Below, one piece after another: positions 1 to 13,300 of a DNA stretch of 64,000 nt (its first letter is position 1; the number at the start of each line of letters is the position of its first letter). A model generated the notes under the pieces. It was not told the DNA's origin, ran no database searches, and worked only from the letters and a program-made list of their open reading frames with translations. Origin of the DNA: Brachionus koreanus (taxonomy: Eukaryota > Rotifera > Eurotatoria > Ploima > Brachionidae); assembly GCA_016987375.1 (NCBI GenBank), contig PJRA01000016.1, positions 1,576,903 through 1,640,902 on the forward strand. Direction: 5' to 3'. A program made the position numbers and the translations under genes.

Positions 1-275
1 AATAAAAAAAATTTTACGCTCTTTTTTTAATTTATTTGTTCCATTTAATGTAACAAAGATTTAAACATTCTTTAAAATTTAAATTTTAAGCTTTAGTATT
101 CTTTTTAAAAAATGTGACATAAATTTTTTTATTTTGATTATTATTTTGGATCAAAATCTAAGAAATTTCAAGTTTTAGTTATTATTTTAGATATCTAAAA
201 TTGTTCAAATATTAATTATATTATGGGTAATACTAATCTTAAGCTATTTATCTAGAATAATTAAATATTTTTAAG
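1..275. other. Intergenic or intronic, nothing seen
   Basis: Very AT-rich sequence with homopolymer runs. It ends at a splice acceptor (ttttaag) at 271-275 that opens the first recognisable exon, so at least part of it is an intron. No coding frame was found. Confidence 0.4.
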
Positions 276-1024
276 ATGATTCAGATAGTGAAGTCGAAGA
301 CTGCCCTGGGACGATTCTAGGTAAAAAATAAATTGAAATTTATAATGAAAAAAAAAAAATTTCAAAGGATCGTTAATTTCAAATGATTTAATTGAAAAAC
401 ATGGAATTCAATTCGATTTTGATAAAACAAAATTAAAATCAATTATTAAAGAATCGTTGTAGAAGAAAAACAAAAGTTTTTCTGCATTTGCGGAGGCTAT
501 TTTATTAAGTCTTATGAAGAACCTCAAAAACCAAATATATATTTATTTACTGGCTTTAATTATATAGCTAGTGAAGAATTTTTAAACACTTTTTTAAATG
601 AAAAGTATAGAAAATTTGATTTTCACCAAATGGTAATTCAGGAATAAAAAAATTTTATTTTTAAAATTATATTTTTAAGGGGAAAATTGCACCACAAGGA
701 ATAATAGCAAAAAAAACGGTAATTATGCCTGATGGACACCAAGCAATAATTTATTTCACCTATATCAATTTTCCCAAGTCAACAAATCATGAAATTCAGC
801 TTTTGAATACATTTGATTTGGAACCATGCAAAATTATGTTTTCATACGCAAAAGATACCTTATTATGCTCACAATGGTTCGTTTCAGGAGGCTTAATGAT
901 ATCAGAGAATCATTATCCATCGCAAGCTTTTATTGAGAGTTACGTTAGAAAAGGTTTTTTATTTGAAAACAATTTATTTATTCCAGAGACAAATATTTAT
1001 TTAAATATAAACAAGTCGTTTTAA
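276..1024 (+). CDS. Unrecognised protein, C-terminal exons, one frame break
   Basis: I do not recognise this family. Three exons can be joined: 276-320 (acidic start, DDSDSEVEDCPG), 368-632 and 680-1024, with introns 321-367 and 633-679 of 47 nt each and normal GT-AG ends. The last exon encodes about 114 residues after a GKIAPQG start, rich in hydrophobic and aromatic residues, and ends at TAA 1022-1024. No membrane segment, zinc motif or catalytic signature stands out. In the middle exon the frame ending ..IIKES hits TAG at 460-462, while the frame starting at 453 (IVVEEKQKFF..) is open to the splice site. The exon therefore needs one base more near 450-455, either a real frameshift or an assembly error. 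The 5' part of the gene is missing or lies further upstream. It could be a recent pseudogene, but both flanking frames stay clean. Confidence 0.55.
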
Positions 1025-1912
1025 AGTTTACAATAGATAATATTCAAAAAAAATTACATAAAAGACTGCATTTTTTTCTTAAATAAATTAATTTTTTTAT
1101 AAATCTTTCATTTATTAAACATTTATCTGCAAAAATGAGAATTCAATTTTTTAAAATTTTTTTTTTCCAGATTTTGTTTCATTAATTTTTGATATCTATA
1201 TCATGGAATATAATCAAAATTATTATTTTTCAAACAAAATAAAAAAATGATAATTTAAAAAGTCAATTTTTGTTAATCATTAATGAGATCATTTTTAATT
1301 TAAAAATAGTTAGTATAATTAAAAAAATAATCTAAAAAAAGTTAAACATTAAAATCTTTAATTAAAAATTTTAGAATTTTTTTAACAAATTGATTATAGC
1401 ATTTAAAAGCGAGACATCAATAATAATGAATAATGTCGGCTTTAAATAATATTTATTTAAATTATTATTTCACTTTTTTTGTAAGTTTAGATGAATAAAT
1501 AACTTATATTACCCTTTATGACAAAAAAATTTAAAGTAGAGCAATATCAAAATAATGTAAAATGAACGTTTTAAAAAACATGTTCTTAAAAAGAAATTGA
1601 CTGTTAGAAAAGTCTCATTATAATATGATGTTTTATATAAAAAGTCTGATTTATTTTTCAGCATTTTATTATTACTTTAAATATAATATAACTAAAGCTG
1701 ATTAGTAAATATTCTTGTTTTATATTTTTAGATTTCCTTGATACAAAATCAAACAAAAATTATCATTATTTTCAATAGATGATGCTAACAAATTAAATTT
1801 AATTGACTTCATTTAGTCATTAAGACATTCAGACATGTCCCCATGAAGCTTTTATAGAAAAAAATTATAAAAACAATTTGAATTTGAATTTCAAGCTAAT
1901 TTTAAATAAATA
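1025..1912. other. Intergenic, AT-rich
   Basis: About 890 bases between the first gene and thymidylate synthase. It holds long A and T runs and no reading frame or repeat that I could support. It must contain the 3' end of the first gene and the promoter of TYMS. Confidence 0.5.
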
Positions 1913-2881
<969 letters not shown>

Positions 2882-3043
2882 AACAATTTTATTCAAACAA
2901 TAAATTTATTTTATATAATTATCTAATATTAATGTAAAAACATTGAAAAATTTAAATTTAAATTGAATTATATTAAAAAAAAAAAATAAAAATTATTTTA
3001 AAAAGTATTTAAGTATTAATTGAATTGAAATGCTGTATTGAAA

Positions 3044-5680
3044 TTACTGATCAACTCTAATTACATTAAAATCCATCTCAATACATAAAGGCTTTATTGG
3101 ACAGCTAATAAATTTACACCATTCACAATTTTTGAATGGTTTCAAATAAAAGAGAGTAACTAATGCTCCAAAATAAACAATTAGAACAAATATTGCTATG
3201 CTAATTATCAAAATTCTTTTGACTCTAAACCTTCCATTTAAAGTGACATTAGGAAAGAAAATAGCTGCTAGAATAAAACCTGAAAAAAATCCGAAAATAT
3301 TTGCAAAATTATCAATCATGGGAAGCAAGCCAATAACAAACAAAATTAAAATGCACATGGACAATTTAAAAAGCGGCACAAATGGATTTTCATAAAGCTT
3401 CCTTAAAATAAAAAATAAATTTTTAAAATTAAATTAATCTTTGATAAAAATAGAATTTACCATATTTGTAAAAGTTCAATAAATGAACAGGCCAATATTC
3501 CAAAATGACTTGCAGCTGGTCCAGCCTTTTATTTAGTTGATAAAAAATAATAGAAGAATATTTGTATAAAATAAGAAAAAAAAAACGAATTTTACTTCTG
3601 CTTGATATGGCAAAAAAACAGCAGATGCTAGATTGCCCAATATTCCTGAACCTGTGTAAATGATTCCGATTCTCAAACATCCGGCCAAATTTTCTAAATC
3701 TCTCAATATAAAAAATTGAAAGAAAATTGAAATCAAAAGCTGAACTATTCTTTAGTTTTTAGAAAACAATAAAATTTTTTATTTGATTTGATTATTTTAT
3801 CATGGTTGTAATTACCCAGCATGAATAAATATAGATGTGAAAAGTCTATAGACTTGATCGGGACTTTTTGGATCAAGAAAATCCATCATACCGCACACAT
3901 CTTGCATACAATCAACCTGAGAACACAGACTAGCTTCTTCGTGAAAATAACCTCGCATGAAATCACAATGTTCAAGAGTTGTTATAATACATTGGCCTTG
4001 TAAGCCAATACAACATGGTCGTCCAATTACTTCACAAAACATGTGTTGATTTTGTTCGACTGAAGAGTTTATTATCAAAGATGGCTGTGTGCACATCTTT
4101 AATTGAAAAAAAATTAGGAATTTTAATTTTTAGAAATTTTGAACTTTAATTACTGGCCACTGTGTGATATCATCAGGCCAACTTTTTGAACCTGGATCAT
4201 TACAAAAACTTAAATATAAATTTTTTAAATTTAAATTACAAGCATAATTCGTGGTGATTTTGTGAAGAGAAAAATTACTTTGGATCAAGACCACAAACAC
4301 TGCCAGATGTTCGATTTCTTAATTTTGAAATTTCACTTCCATTTTTCCATTTATTCCATTTTGAAAATAATTTCTATGATTTGAAAAGTTTAATTTTTTG
4401 GAATCATTCGAGAAAAAAAATACTGAGCATTTTTCTTCTGAAGTTTGCACACAACCTCCTTTGTCGTTTCTTATACAGCATGCTGTTTCTTTTTCGATCA
4501 ATAGATCTTGCCCTATTCTTCTATAAATATCCGTATCATTTCTCATACAAGGAGCATATTTTGCACCTAGATGAACAAGATCTCTGACAGATGGACCAAA
4601 CCAAAAGTTATCCTTAACTTCATAATTCAGCAATTGCTTCTCTAAATTAATTGTTGTAACATAATTTTTTTTGTAAGTTGTTGTAAAGCCAAACGGAGCA
4701 AATCCATACGCAATCAATGAACCAACAAATATTAAAACTTGTACAAAAGTTACCCTTTAATATTTCATTTAATAAAAAAATATTTAAAAAATTTTGTTTA
4801 ATACCAGTATGTAAAATAAGCTCTGTGATTTTTGGTTGAATTTATTAACTGAGAATAAAGATCCATGTCTTTATTTGGATCAAAAGTGAAGTCAAACAAT
4901 CGACCAAAAAAGCCAATACCAGGAATTCTTTTATTTGTGCATGCTTTTGTAAATGCATCGCATGGACCTTCAACATTTACTTCATCATCTTTAATTTCAT
5001 TTTGTCTAAAATCAGGAAAGTCTTCATTTGTCTCTATAAATCTTTCTTCCTTTAAATTAAAAATTAGCGCTTTATAGTTTACAACATTTAAAATCTTACT
5101 TTTGAATATTTTTTTAAACTATCCGATCTCTTAAAAATCATTTTTAGTTTATTTATTTATTTTTATTTGATTTAACTTTTACTTTTAAAATTCTTCCTAT
5201 TTTATTTCCTACAAAACTAGATAAATTTTCATCTTTATTTTTGGGCAAAACTTGATTTGTTAATTTAAAATATCGATACGAATCGCCTTCATCAAGCATA
5301 TTTTCATCAATGCTTTCAATAAAATTCTTAATAGCTGATTCTTTTATTTTACCACCAAAGATTCTTTTGTTTTTTAGAACTTTGAGAGTTCTTTCATTCC
5401 AATTTACTAGTGTCTTGTTTGTATAGATGGGCAAATTTGTTTCTGGCTCAGCTTCCGTATCAAGACCAAAAAAAATTCTTGAAGCTTGAACCAAATTTTT
5501 CCATCTTTTTAAATTTACATTTTCGCTCGCTTCAGTAAAGTTTTTTTCATCATTTGTAACTGTTATAGGTATATCAACGGGTGGAAAAGGACGAGCCTCG
5601 TCATTTTCCCTCTCAATTTCTATTTCTATCTCTTGATCTGTATTGCTATTCATATCAAAACTATATTTTATGCTTTTCAA
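3044..5680 (-). CDS. RHBDF: Inactive rhomboid protein (iRhom), copy 1
   Basis: iRhoms are non-proteolytic rhomboid pseudoproteases of the ER and Golgi that bind ADAM17 and EGF-family ligands and control their trafficking. Nine exons on the minus strand: 5680-5183, 5049-4805, 4754-4424, 4373-4279, 4208-4154, 4096-3816, 3749-3596, 3525-3461, 3401-3044; total 693 residues in one clean frame. A cytosolic N-terminus precedes TM1 after HRAYFTYW (about 249-268). A cysteine-rich iRhom homology domain follows ([55 protein letters not shown]), then the rhomboid core. The protease serine motif reads GPAASHFG, with the iRhom proline and Ala at the serine site, and the usual histidine is Asn ([10 protein letters not shown], about residue 609). 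The N-terminus is far shorter than in human RHBDF1/2. A second Met at 5653 aligns better with the paralogue and may be the true start. Its 3' half is virtually identical to the copy at 10380-13692. Confidence 0.95.
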
Positions 5681-6639
5681 CGGATTAATTAGAATTTCTA
5701 ATAAATATTTAATTTATCGTTAAGTAAGTAGTGGCCTAGTAGAATCTGAAGTCTAAAATTTTGTCTTAACTTTCTTGACAATTTTTAAAAATCGATTTAT
5801 TTTTTTAATTAATTATTAATTTTTATTTATTAATGAATTAAAAGATTTCTATGTTGAAAAATAAATTAGAAAAAAATCTTGTTCAAAATTTGCTTTTTTT
5901 TCGAAACCAGATATTTGAATAATTTTTAAAGTATAATTAGAAATTATAAATTATTTTTTGACAGTCATATAAATAATTCTTTTTATTTAATAAGATAAAG
6001 ATGAAGGTTTTAATAATTGAATACAAAAGAATTAAAAATATTAAGTGATAGATAGTAAAATCAGTCACTTTTGTATATTTCAATATTAGATTTTAATATT
6101 TGATTGTTTATGTAGGCGTAGCTTTTCCCTACGATCACAATAAAAATAAAATGGATTACTATTAAATTTTTGATAATTTAGAATATTCTAGTAAATATTT
6201 CAAGTAATATATTAATTTATTAAAATATTAATGAGATGACGAATTGGTTATACATTGGTCAGAAAAATTTTAAGTTAAATTATCAAGAAATATGAAAAAA
6301 ATAAAATGTGAATTAATTTTTTTCAAAAGGTTTAAATATTGAAAAATTGCGTTTTATTTTTAAATAATAAAATTGCTTTATTAAAATATAGCGTCTAAAA
6401 TAGTTCTACTAGTATTCAAATTAGTATTTTATTTGATTAATAATTAATAAAAAAATATGATTATTTAGCAAAAAAAATTATTTAAGTCATAAAAACTTTA
6501 TAACATATGATACAATTACCAAAAGAATTCAAGAAGCTTATTTCAGTTTTAGTTTCTTGTATTAATTGCTCTTCTTGAAAGGTAAAAAATTTAATTTTTG
6601 AAAAAAAATCTATGAAAAATAAACAACTTCTAGAGCAAT
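5681..6639. other. Intergenic, promoter side of iRhom copy 1
   Basis: AT-rich, without a coding frame. A minus-strand acceptor-like site lies just upstream of the iRhom start (ttattag at about 5700) and could be a 5'UTR or trans-splice acceptor. Nothing else was recognised. Confidence 0.4.
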
Positions 6640-7075
6640 GATTAAATTTATCTGATCAATACTAAGAAAGTGATCATTTTATTAAGGGACTTAATGCGAC
6701 TAATTACCGTTCAGTTTCCTTAACAAATTGTCTCTCCAATATTCTTGAGAGTCTAATAAAAATTGTATGATAAGCTACCTTTTTAAGCACAATCCATTAT
6801 CTGATGCACATTATGATTTTATGTCTATAAAGTCCTCTTCAAAAAATCTATTAAAATCATCGGATTTGATCGAACTAGGCACAGACTGTTACTTTTCAAA
6901 ATCAAGGCATATATGATTTTGGATATTTGATCACTAATTAGATAAATGATTTCCGATGCAAAAGGAAACAAAGATTCATTGTGGGTTCGTCCATCTCTAA
7001 TTGGTTAGAGGTAACCAGCTGAGTAACTCAAGGCTCAGTTTTGAAACCTCTCCCATACAAAAAAACTTTAGAGAT
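6640..7075 (+). mobile_element. Heavily decayed non-LTR reverse transcriptase relic
   Basis: Plus-strand traces of a reverse transcriptase survive in shifting frames. A stretch at about 6695-6745 reads NYRSVSLTNCLSNILE, resembling the NYRPISLTSCLSKVLE finger motif. A stretch at about 6780-6860 reads like the segment before the FRxxRST motif (HNPLSDAHYDF). About 6985-7060 reads SNWLEVTS, then a stop, then VTQGSVL, matching the SGVPQGSVLGP block. Stops and frameshifts are frequent, so it is dead. It belongs to a different, older family than the minus-strand element just downstream. Confidence 0.6.
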
Positions 7076-7389
7076 GTTTGGTAGTTTCTAAAAAATAAAC
7101 TAAAAAAATTTATTTATTTTTCTAGAAAAATTGTAAATTTCGAAATTTTATTTGGTAATTTTTTTTACCTAGAAATTAGAAAAGAACAAAAAAATTTTCA
7201 ATATGAATTTCATAAAATTAAAGGTTATCCTTTTAGATGGCTAAATCAATTTAATTTTGAAGATTTTAAAATTTCAAACAACCCTATACTAAAATTAGCG
7301 TTTTTTAAAGTTTTTTTTCTAAAGATTGGTTAAAAATTCTCTTTAATTTGACAATTTTTGAAAATAGAATTTATTTCTAATGAGCCTTT
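7076..7389. other. AT-rich spacer between two retroelement relics
   Basis: About 310 bases with no frame, repeat end or RNA gene that I could recognise. Confidence 0.35.
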
Positions 7390-9262
7390 TTTGGATTATT
7401 TATTTATTTGTTTTCTGTACCGAGCTAATGCTCCTTCAGATTAAAAAAATAAAGTAAATTTAAAAATAATAAAAATAAAATATAGTAAATATGATTTAAA
7501 AAGAAAAAGAAAAAAAATAGGTAAATTAAATAGAGAGTAACAGGATACATATGTTTAAATTTCTGATGGCTCAGGAAAAAAAGAGGAAATAGTAAGGTAG
7601 CAGTTACACATTGGAGTAGGATATTCGATGTATCGAGATTCGAAACCTTCCTTGTATTCTTCCACCAGTCTGACGACCAATGGAATAGAATGACTCAATC
7701 CTGCTCTAACATATCTCTCACTCAACTCAAAAAGTCGATTCGAGACTGTTAGTAGTTTAAGTTTGTTAAAGGCCTCGTGATTATTAATGTTGGAGGGAGT
7801 ATCATATTTTAGATTTAGAATAGATCGGACTGCTGCATTTTGAATTACTTGTAGTTTTTTTAAGTTGGTTACTGAAAATGAATTTAAACAAGGAAAAGAA
7901 TAATCTAATATTGACCCTATCAAGGATTTGTATAGGTTACCCAGTGTTTTTGGTTTCTGACCCCATTTTTTATTTGATAGATATTTTATTATGTTAAGTC
8001 TTGAATTACAGCGTTTTTTTAAATCATCTATCATTGAGCTAAATGTAAGTTTTGAGTCAAGCGTAATGCCTAAAAACTTAACTTTTTCCTCACGAATTAA
8101 GTTGTTATTGTAAATTTTAAGGTCTAAGTTGATTTTGGATTTACTTCTTTTTTCAAAGATCATGTAACATGACTTTTCAACAGAAACTTTCATTTTCCAT
8201 TTGAAAAGCCATTTCTCAACTTCATTAAGATATTTATTTATCGTATTTTCGAGATTTCCTTCCTTATTATGAATGAAAAAAGTTGCCAAATCATCGGCAA
8301 AAAGAAGAGAGTATTGGCAATTTGGTTTAAATCTTTTTGGTATATCATTTATAAAAATGCTAAAAAGTAATGGGCTAATTACAGCTCCTTGTGGGACCCC
8401 TGCTTTTATTGGATATTGATTACTTAAGTGACCATTTACATTTACAATAAAATATCTGGAATGAAGAAATGATTTGATCCAAAATATAAGATAGGGAGGC
8501 AGTTTTATCTTAATTAATTGATAAATAAGTCCATCATGCCAAACTCTGTCAAAAGCTTTAGAAATGTCGAAATAAAGACAACAGACCTTTTTTTTCTATT
8601 AAAAGATTCTACTACCTTTTGAATAAGAAAGGAAAGATTGTCTGCCGTTCGCCTATGTTTTCTAAATCCTGACTGCTCATTAATTAGCAAGTTATTTTTC
8701 TCAAGAAAATTATAAATTCTTGAGTATACAATCCTTTCAAGTAATTTCCCGAGACAACTTGTCATACTGATTGGACGATAGTTGGAAGGGTCATGGGCTG
8801 GTGAAGTTTTTGGTATCATTGTTATACTAGCAATTTTCCATTATTTTGGGATTTGACCTTGTTCCAAAGTCATGTTAACACTAGAACGCCCGAGGGGTTT
8901 TTTAGACCCCTTTTTGAAAAATTGAAACTTTATTTTTACCACATATAATTAAAATTTTAAAAAACGGTTTTTATTATCTAAAAATTTTGATTGTAATTTT
9001 TTAGAAAATGAATAAATTTTCAAAGAAAATGTTTAATTTGATTCTTGATTACTTTATTTGAAATTTTAATGAGAAATCAGCCGGGCTTTCTAGTGTTAAA
9101 AAGCTGACTTAGTTCAACCAAAACCTCATAGGGAAGATTTTTTAACATAAGATTGTGAATACGATCAAAACCAGACCCTGCGACCTCTTTTAGCTTTTTT
9201 AGAGAAACCTTAATTTCTGAAGGAGTAATTGGCTCTTTTAGATTATTATTAATTGGAATATT
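7390..9262 (-). mobile_element. Decayed non-LTR (LINE-type) retrotransposon, 3' part, split by a MITE
   Basis: Reading down from about 9262 the minus strand encodes a linker before the RT (SGFDRIHNLMLKNLPYEVL), then, after the MITE at 8879-9095, the RT finger block SNYRPISMTSCLGKLLERI (ending near 8720), ISKAFDRVWHDG (near 8550), AGVPQGAVISPLLFS (near 8390) and the catalytic FADD (near 8300). The thumb and C-terminal region at 8289-7555 closes with a TAA stop. Damage: an in-frame TAA at 8841-8843, one frameshift between about 8575 and 8600, and the MITE insertion. The 3' end at about 7395-7440 carries a CTGTACCGAGCTAATGCTCC-like segment, then an A-rich (AAATA)-like tail. No endonuclease domain was found, so the copy is 5'-truncated. 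Sequence similarity links it to fragments at 29927-29960 and 33811-33985. Confidence 0.85.
8879..9095. mobile_element. piggyBac-type MITE, copy 1, with TTAA target duplication
   Basis: A 217-bp element begins CACTAGAACGCCCG and ends CGGGCTTTCTAGTG, giving 14-bp terminal inverted repeats with one mismatch. It is flanked on both sides by TTAA (8875-8878 and 9096-9099), the target-site signature of the piggyBac superfamily. A subterminal GGGG..CCCC inverted repeat follows the left end. It has no coding capacity. It sits inside the reverse transcriptase of the minus-strand LINE, whose frame resumes on either side. A second copy lies at 46787-47001. Confidence 0.9.
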
Positions 9263-10379
9263 CGCCCTTTAATATTTATGAGAATAATTTCTTGTACCAA
9301 ATTACAATACATGAAAAAAAGCGGTTCATCTAAGAACATGTGTTTTTTATATTTAGTTTTATCAAGAACCTATTCAATAATTAAATCAAAAAGTTATTTT
9401 ATTCTTACTTAATTGATGATTAACACTTTTGATTGAAGAAAATTTTGTTTTACTGCTTACTTAGAATTGTCAAAGATATCTTATATAATTGAAAAGTACA
9501 AAATTTAACATCCCTTTTTAGATGCTTCAAGATACAGTTTAGTTAATTTACTTGCAGACTCTTGCAATGGTTTTATAATAAAATAAATAATCTCGTACGC
9601 TTAAAGAGTTCAAAAGTTCAAAATTATGAAAATATAGCAATCTATTGACGTAATTCTTTTTCTAACTGAAATCTTTTAACAAAATTCTGTCTTTTAAGAC
9701 AATTATATAATAATTTTAAAGTTATTATTAACAAATAAAATGATATTTTTGTTTTTACTTATTTTTAATATTTAGATAATTAACCTTAACCAGACTCATC
9801 TAAATATTTTATTGTCCATAGTATATCATTCTATTAATGCGTATAACTTAGAAGGTTTATTTTATCAAAATCATGACATCAAGTGTTCATAAAAACCTTG
9901 AACGAACATGTTGTGGTTCAGAACCAAGCATACTTTTCGTGAAAATTAAAAATTTAATATAAATATCAAGCTTCATATTTTATATTTTAATTTTAAAAAA
10001 TGATTATCTCTATATTAAAAATAATTTAAAATAATTTGAAACTTGATTTGAAAGATTTTTGTAAATTTTGTGATCATAATTTTTATCTTGACTATTCATG
10101 AAAATTACATTATTTAGAGATTCTGTACTATGTTCATGAGCATTAAAGGCGACGTTAAAAGCAAATATTGTTTATTGATTTTTATTGAAAATAAATTTTT
10201 AATGGAATTTTTAAAGAAAAATTAATAAAAATTTTAAAGATATATAAGGGAAAAATGCCCAATAACCTCTAACAAATGAGTGGAAATTTCTTAAGCAATT
10301 AGGTAGAAATTGAATTTTGATATACTAGAAAGAATTGGAAAAAAAATTAAAGGTCGTACAATTTTTATTATAAATAAAA
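9263..10379. other. Intergenic, nothing recognised
   Basis: About 1.1 kb of AT-rich sequence downstream (3') of iRhom copy 2. Further 5' parts of the LINE could be hidden here, but no frame is recognisable. No RNA gene or repeat end was seen. Confidence 0.4.
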
Positions 10380-13300
10380 TTAAAAATCAACTCTAATTAC
10401 ATTAAAATCCATCTCAATACATAAAGGCTTTATTGGACAGCTAATAAATTTACACCATTCACAATTTTTGAATGGTTTCAAATAAAAGAGAGTAACTAAT
10501 GCTCCAAAATAAACAATTAGAACAAATATTGCTATGCTAATTATCAAAATTCTTTTGACTCTAAACCTTCCATTTAAAGTGACATTAGGAAAGAAAATAG
10601 CTGCTAGAATAAAACCTGAAAAAAATCCGAAAATATTTGCAAAATTATCAATCATGGGAAGCAAGCCAATAACAAACAAAATTAAAATGCACATGGACAA
10701 TTTAAAAAGCGGCACAAATGGATTTTCATAAAGCTTCCTTAAAATAAAAAATAAATTTTTAAAATTAAATTAATCTTTGATAAAAATAGAATTTACCATA
10801 TTTGTAAAAGTTCAATAAATGAACAGGCCAATATTCCAAAATGACTTGCAGCTGGTCCAGCCTTTTATTTAGTTGATAAAAAATAATAGAAGAATATTTG
10901 TATAAAATAAGAAAAAAAAAACGAATTTTACTTCTGCTTGATATGGCAAAAAAACAGCAGATGCTAGATTGCCCAATATTCCTGAACCTGTGTAAATGAT
11001 TCCGATTCTCAAACATCCGGCCAAATTTTCTAAATCTCTCAATATAAAAAATTGAAAGAAAATTGAAATCAAAAGCTGAACTATTCTTTAGTTTTTAGAA
11101 AACAATAAAATTTTTTATTTGATTTGATTATTTTATCATGGTTGTAATTACCCAGCATGAATAAATATAGATGTGAAAAGTCTATAGACTTGATCGGGAC
11201 TTTTTGGATCAAGAAAATCCATCATACCGCACACATCTTGCATACAATCAACCTGAGAACACAGACTAGCTTCTTCGTGAAAATAACCTCGCATGAAATC
11301 ACAATGTTCAAGAGTTGTTATAATACATTGGCCTTGTAAGCCAATACAACATGGTCGTCCAATTACTTCACAAAACATGTGTTGATTTTGTTCGACTGAA
11401 GAGTTTATTATCAAAGATGGCTGTGTGCACATCTTTAATTGAAAAAAAATTAGGAATTTTAATTTTTAGAAATTTTGAACTTTAATTACTGGCCACTGTG
11501 TGATATCATCAGGCCAACTTTTTGAACCTGGATCATTACAAAAACTTAAATATAAATTTTTTAAATTTAAATTACAAGCATAATTCGTGGTGATTTTGTG
11601 AAGAGAAATAATTACTTTGGATCAAGACCACAAACACTGCCAGATGTTCGATTTCTTAATTTTGAAATTTCACTTCCATTTTTCCATTTATTCCATTTAG
11701 ATGTCAGATTCTTAATTTTTTTTTATTAGAGATATTATTAGTACTGCCTTTTATACTTAAAAATAGGAGCATATAAATACAGAACTTTTATAATTTTATT
11801 TTACTTTGTTTTTCATTCAATGCTCTTATTTCTAAATTTAATCAGATTTAAATCTAACGTCTGTATTAGATTTAATAGTGTTGTTTCTATTTTTTTGTGT
11901 TTATATTAAAAGCATATTTACTAGTGAAATACGATTGAAAAAGGGCGATGTTACAAGTTTAATTGAAAAAAATATTTAAAATTATTTATTAAAAGTTTAA
12001 ATAGTGATTTGATTAAAATTTAAATTTTTACACTGAAAAAATTCATAAGTATGCAGTCCTTTCATTTACTTATATTTGGAAAAATTAGATTCTACAGCCG
12101 ATCTGAGCCTATTTTGATTTTTCGATTTATCAAAAAAATGGCACCTGAAAAATAATTTTTTTTTTAAAATGGGATTATACAATTAGAACTTATTTTGATG
12201 TTTATCCCCAAAATTAAATTTAAAAAGATTTTTTTTCACCAAACAGTTGAATTTTAAACATGAAAAAGCTTACAATATTTACTTAAAATTTTCTTTCATT
12301 TGAAAAAAATATTTGTAACATAGCACTTTTTCTATTCAACAGTGGATAATTTTGTAATTTTGTTATTCAAACACAAAAAATTAAACTAGGCTTTAATCAA
12401 TTTTGAAATACTTTTTAAAGAATCAAATCTAAACAATTTCCTATTTAAAAAAAAAACAACAAATTTCTTATACTTCACATTTTTGTTCAGTAGTTTGAAC
12501 ACAGCCTCCTCTATCATACCTAATACAGCAAGCTGTTTCTTTTTCGATCAATAGATCTTGCTCTATTCTTTTATAAATATCCGTATCATTTCTCATACAA
12601 GGAGCATATTTTGCACCTAGATGAACAAGATCTCTGACAGATGGACCAAACCAAAAGTTATCCTTAACTTCATAATTCAGCAATTGCTTCTCTAAATTAA
12701 TTGTTGTAACATAATTTTTTTTGTAAGTTGTTGTAAAGCCAAACGGAGCAAATCCATACGCAATCAATGAACCAACAAATATTAAAACTTGTACAAAAGT
12801 TACCCTTTAATATTTCATTATATTAATAAAAAAATATTTAAAAAATTTTGTTTAATACCAGTATGTAAAATAAGCTCTGTGATTTTTGGTTGAATTTATT
12901 AACTGAGAATAAAGATCCATGTCTTTATTTGGATCAAAAGTGAAGTCAAACAATCGACCAAAAAAGCCAATACCAGGAATTCTTTTATTTGTGCATGCTT
13001 TTGTAAATGCGTCGCATGGACCGTCAATATTATATGCTTCATCTTCGATTTCTTTTTCATCATTATCAAATTCAACTTTTCTCAATTTTAACATTTCTGT
13101 ACTTTCTTCAATATCAGGGTTTATTTTAATCTGATTCGTATCATCAGATTTAAGAGTCTTTCAAAGCAAAAATAGAGAAAAAAATTAAATTTGTTTTATT
13201 TACTTTTATTGGAGAGCTTAGTTGTCGCTTTAATACATTCATTAATTTTTCATCTTTGCTTATTGGTAAAACATGTTTTGTTTTTTTAAAAAATCCATAA

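Noticed and set aside
3596..3749. An active rhomboid protease
   Set aside because: The serine motif reads GPAAS and the histidine is Asn, and the cysteine-rich iRhom homology domain is present, so both copies are pseudoproteases.
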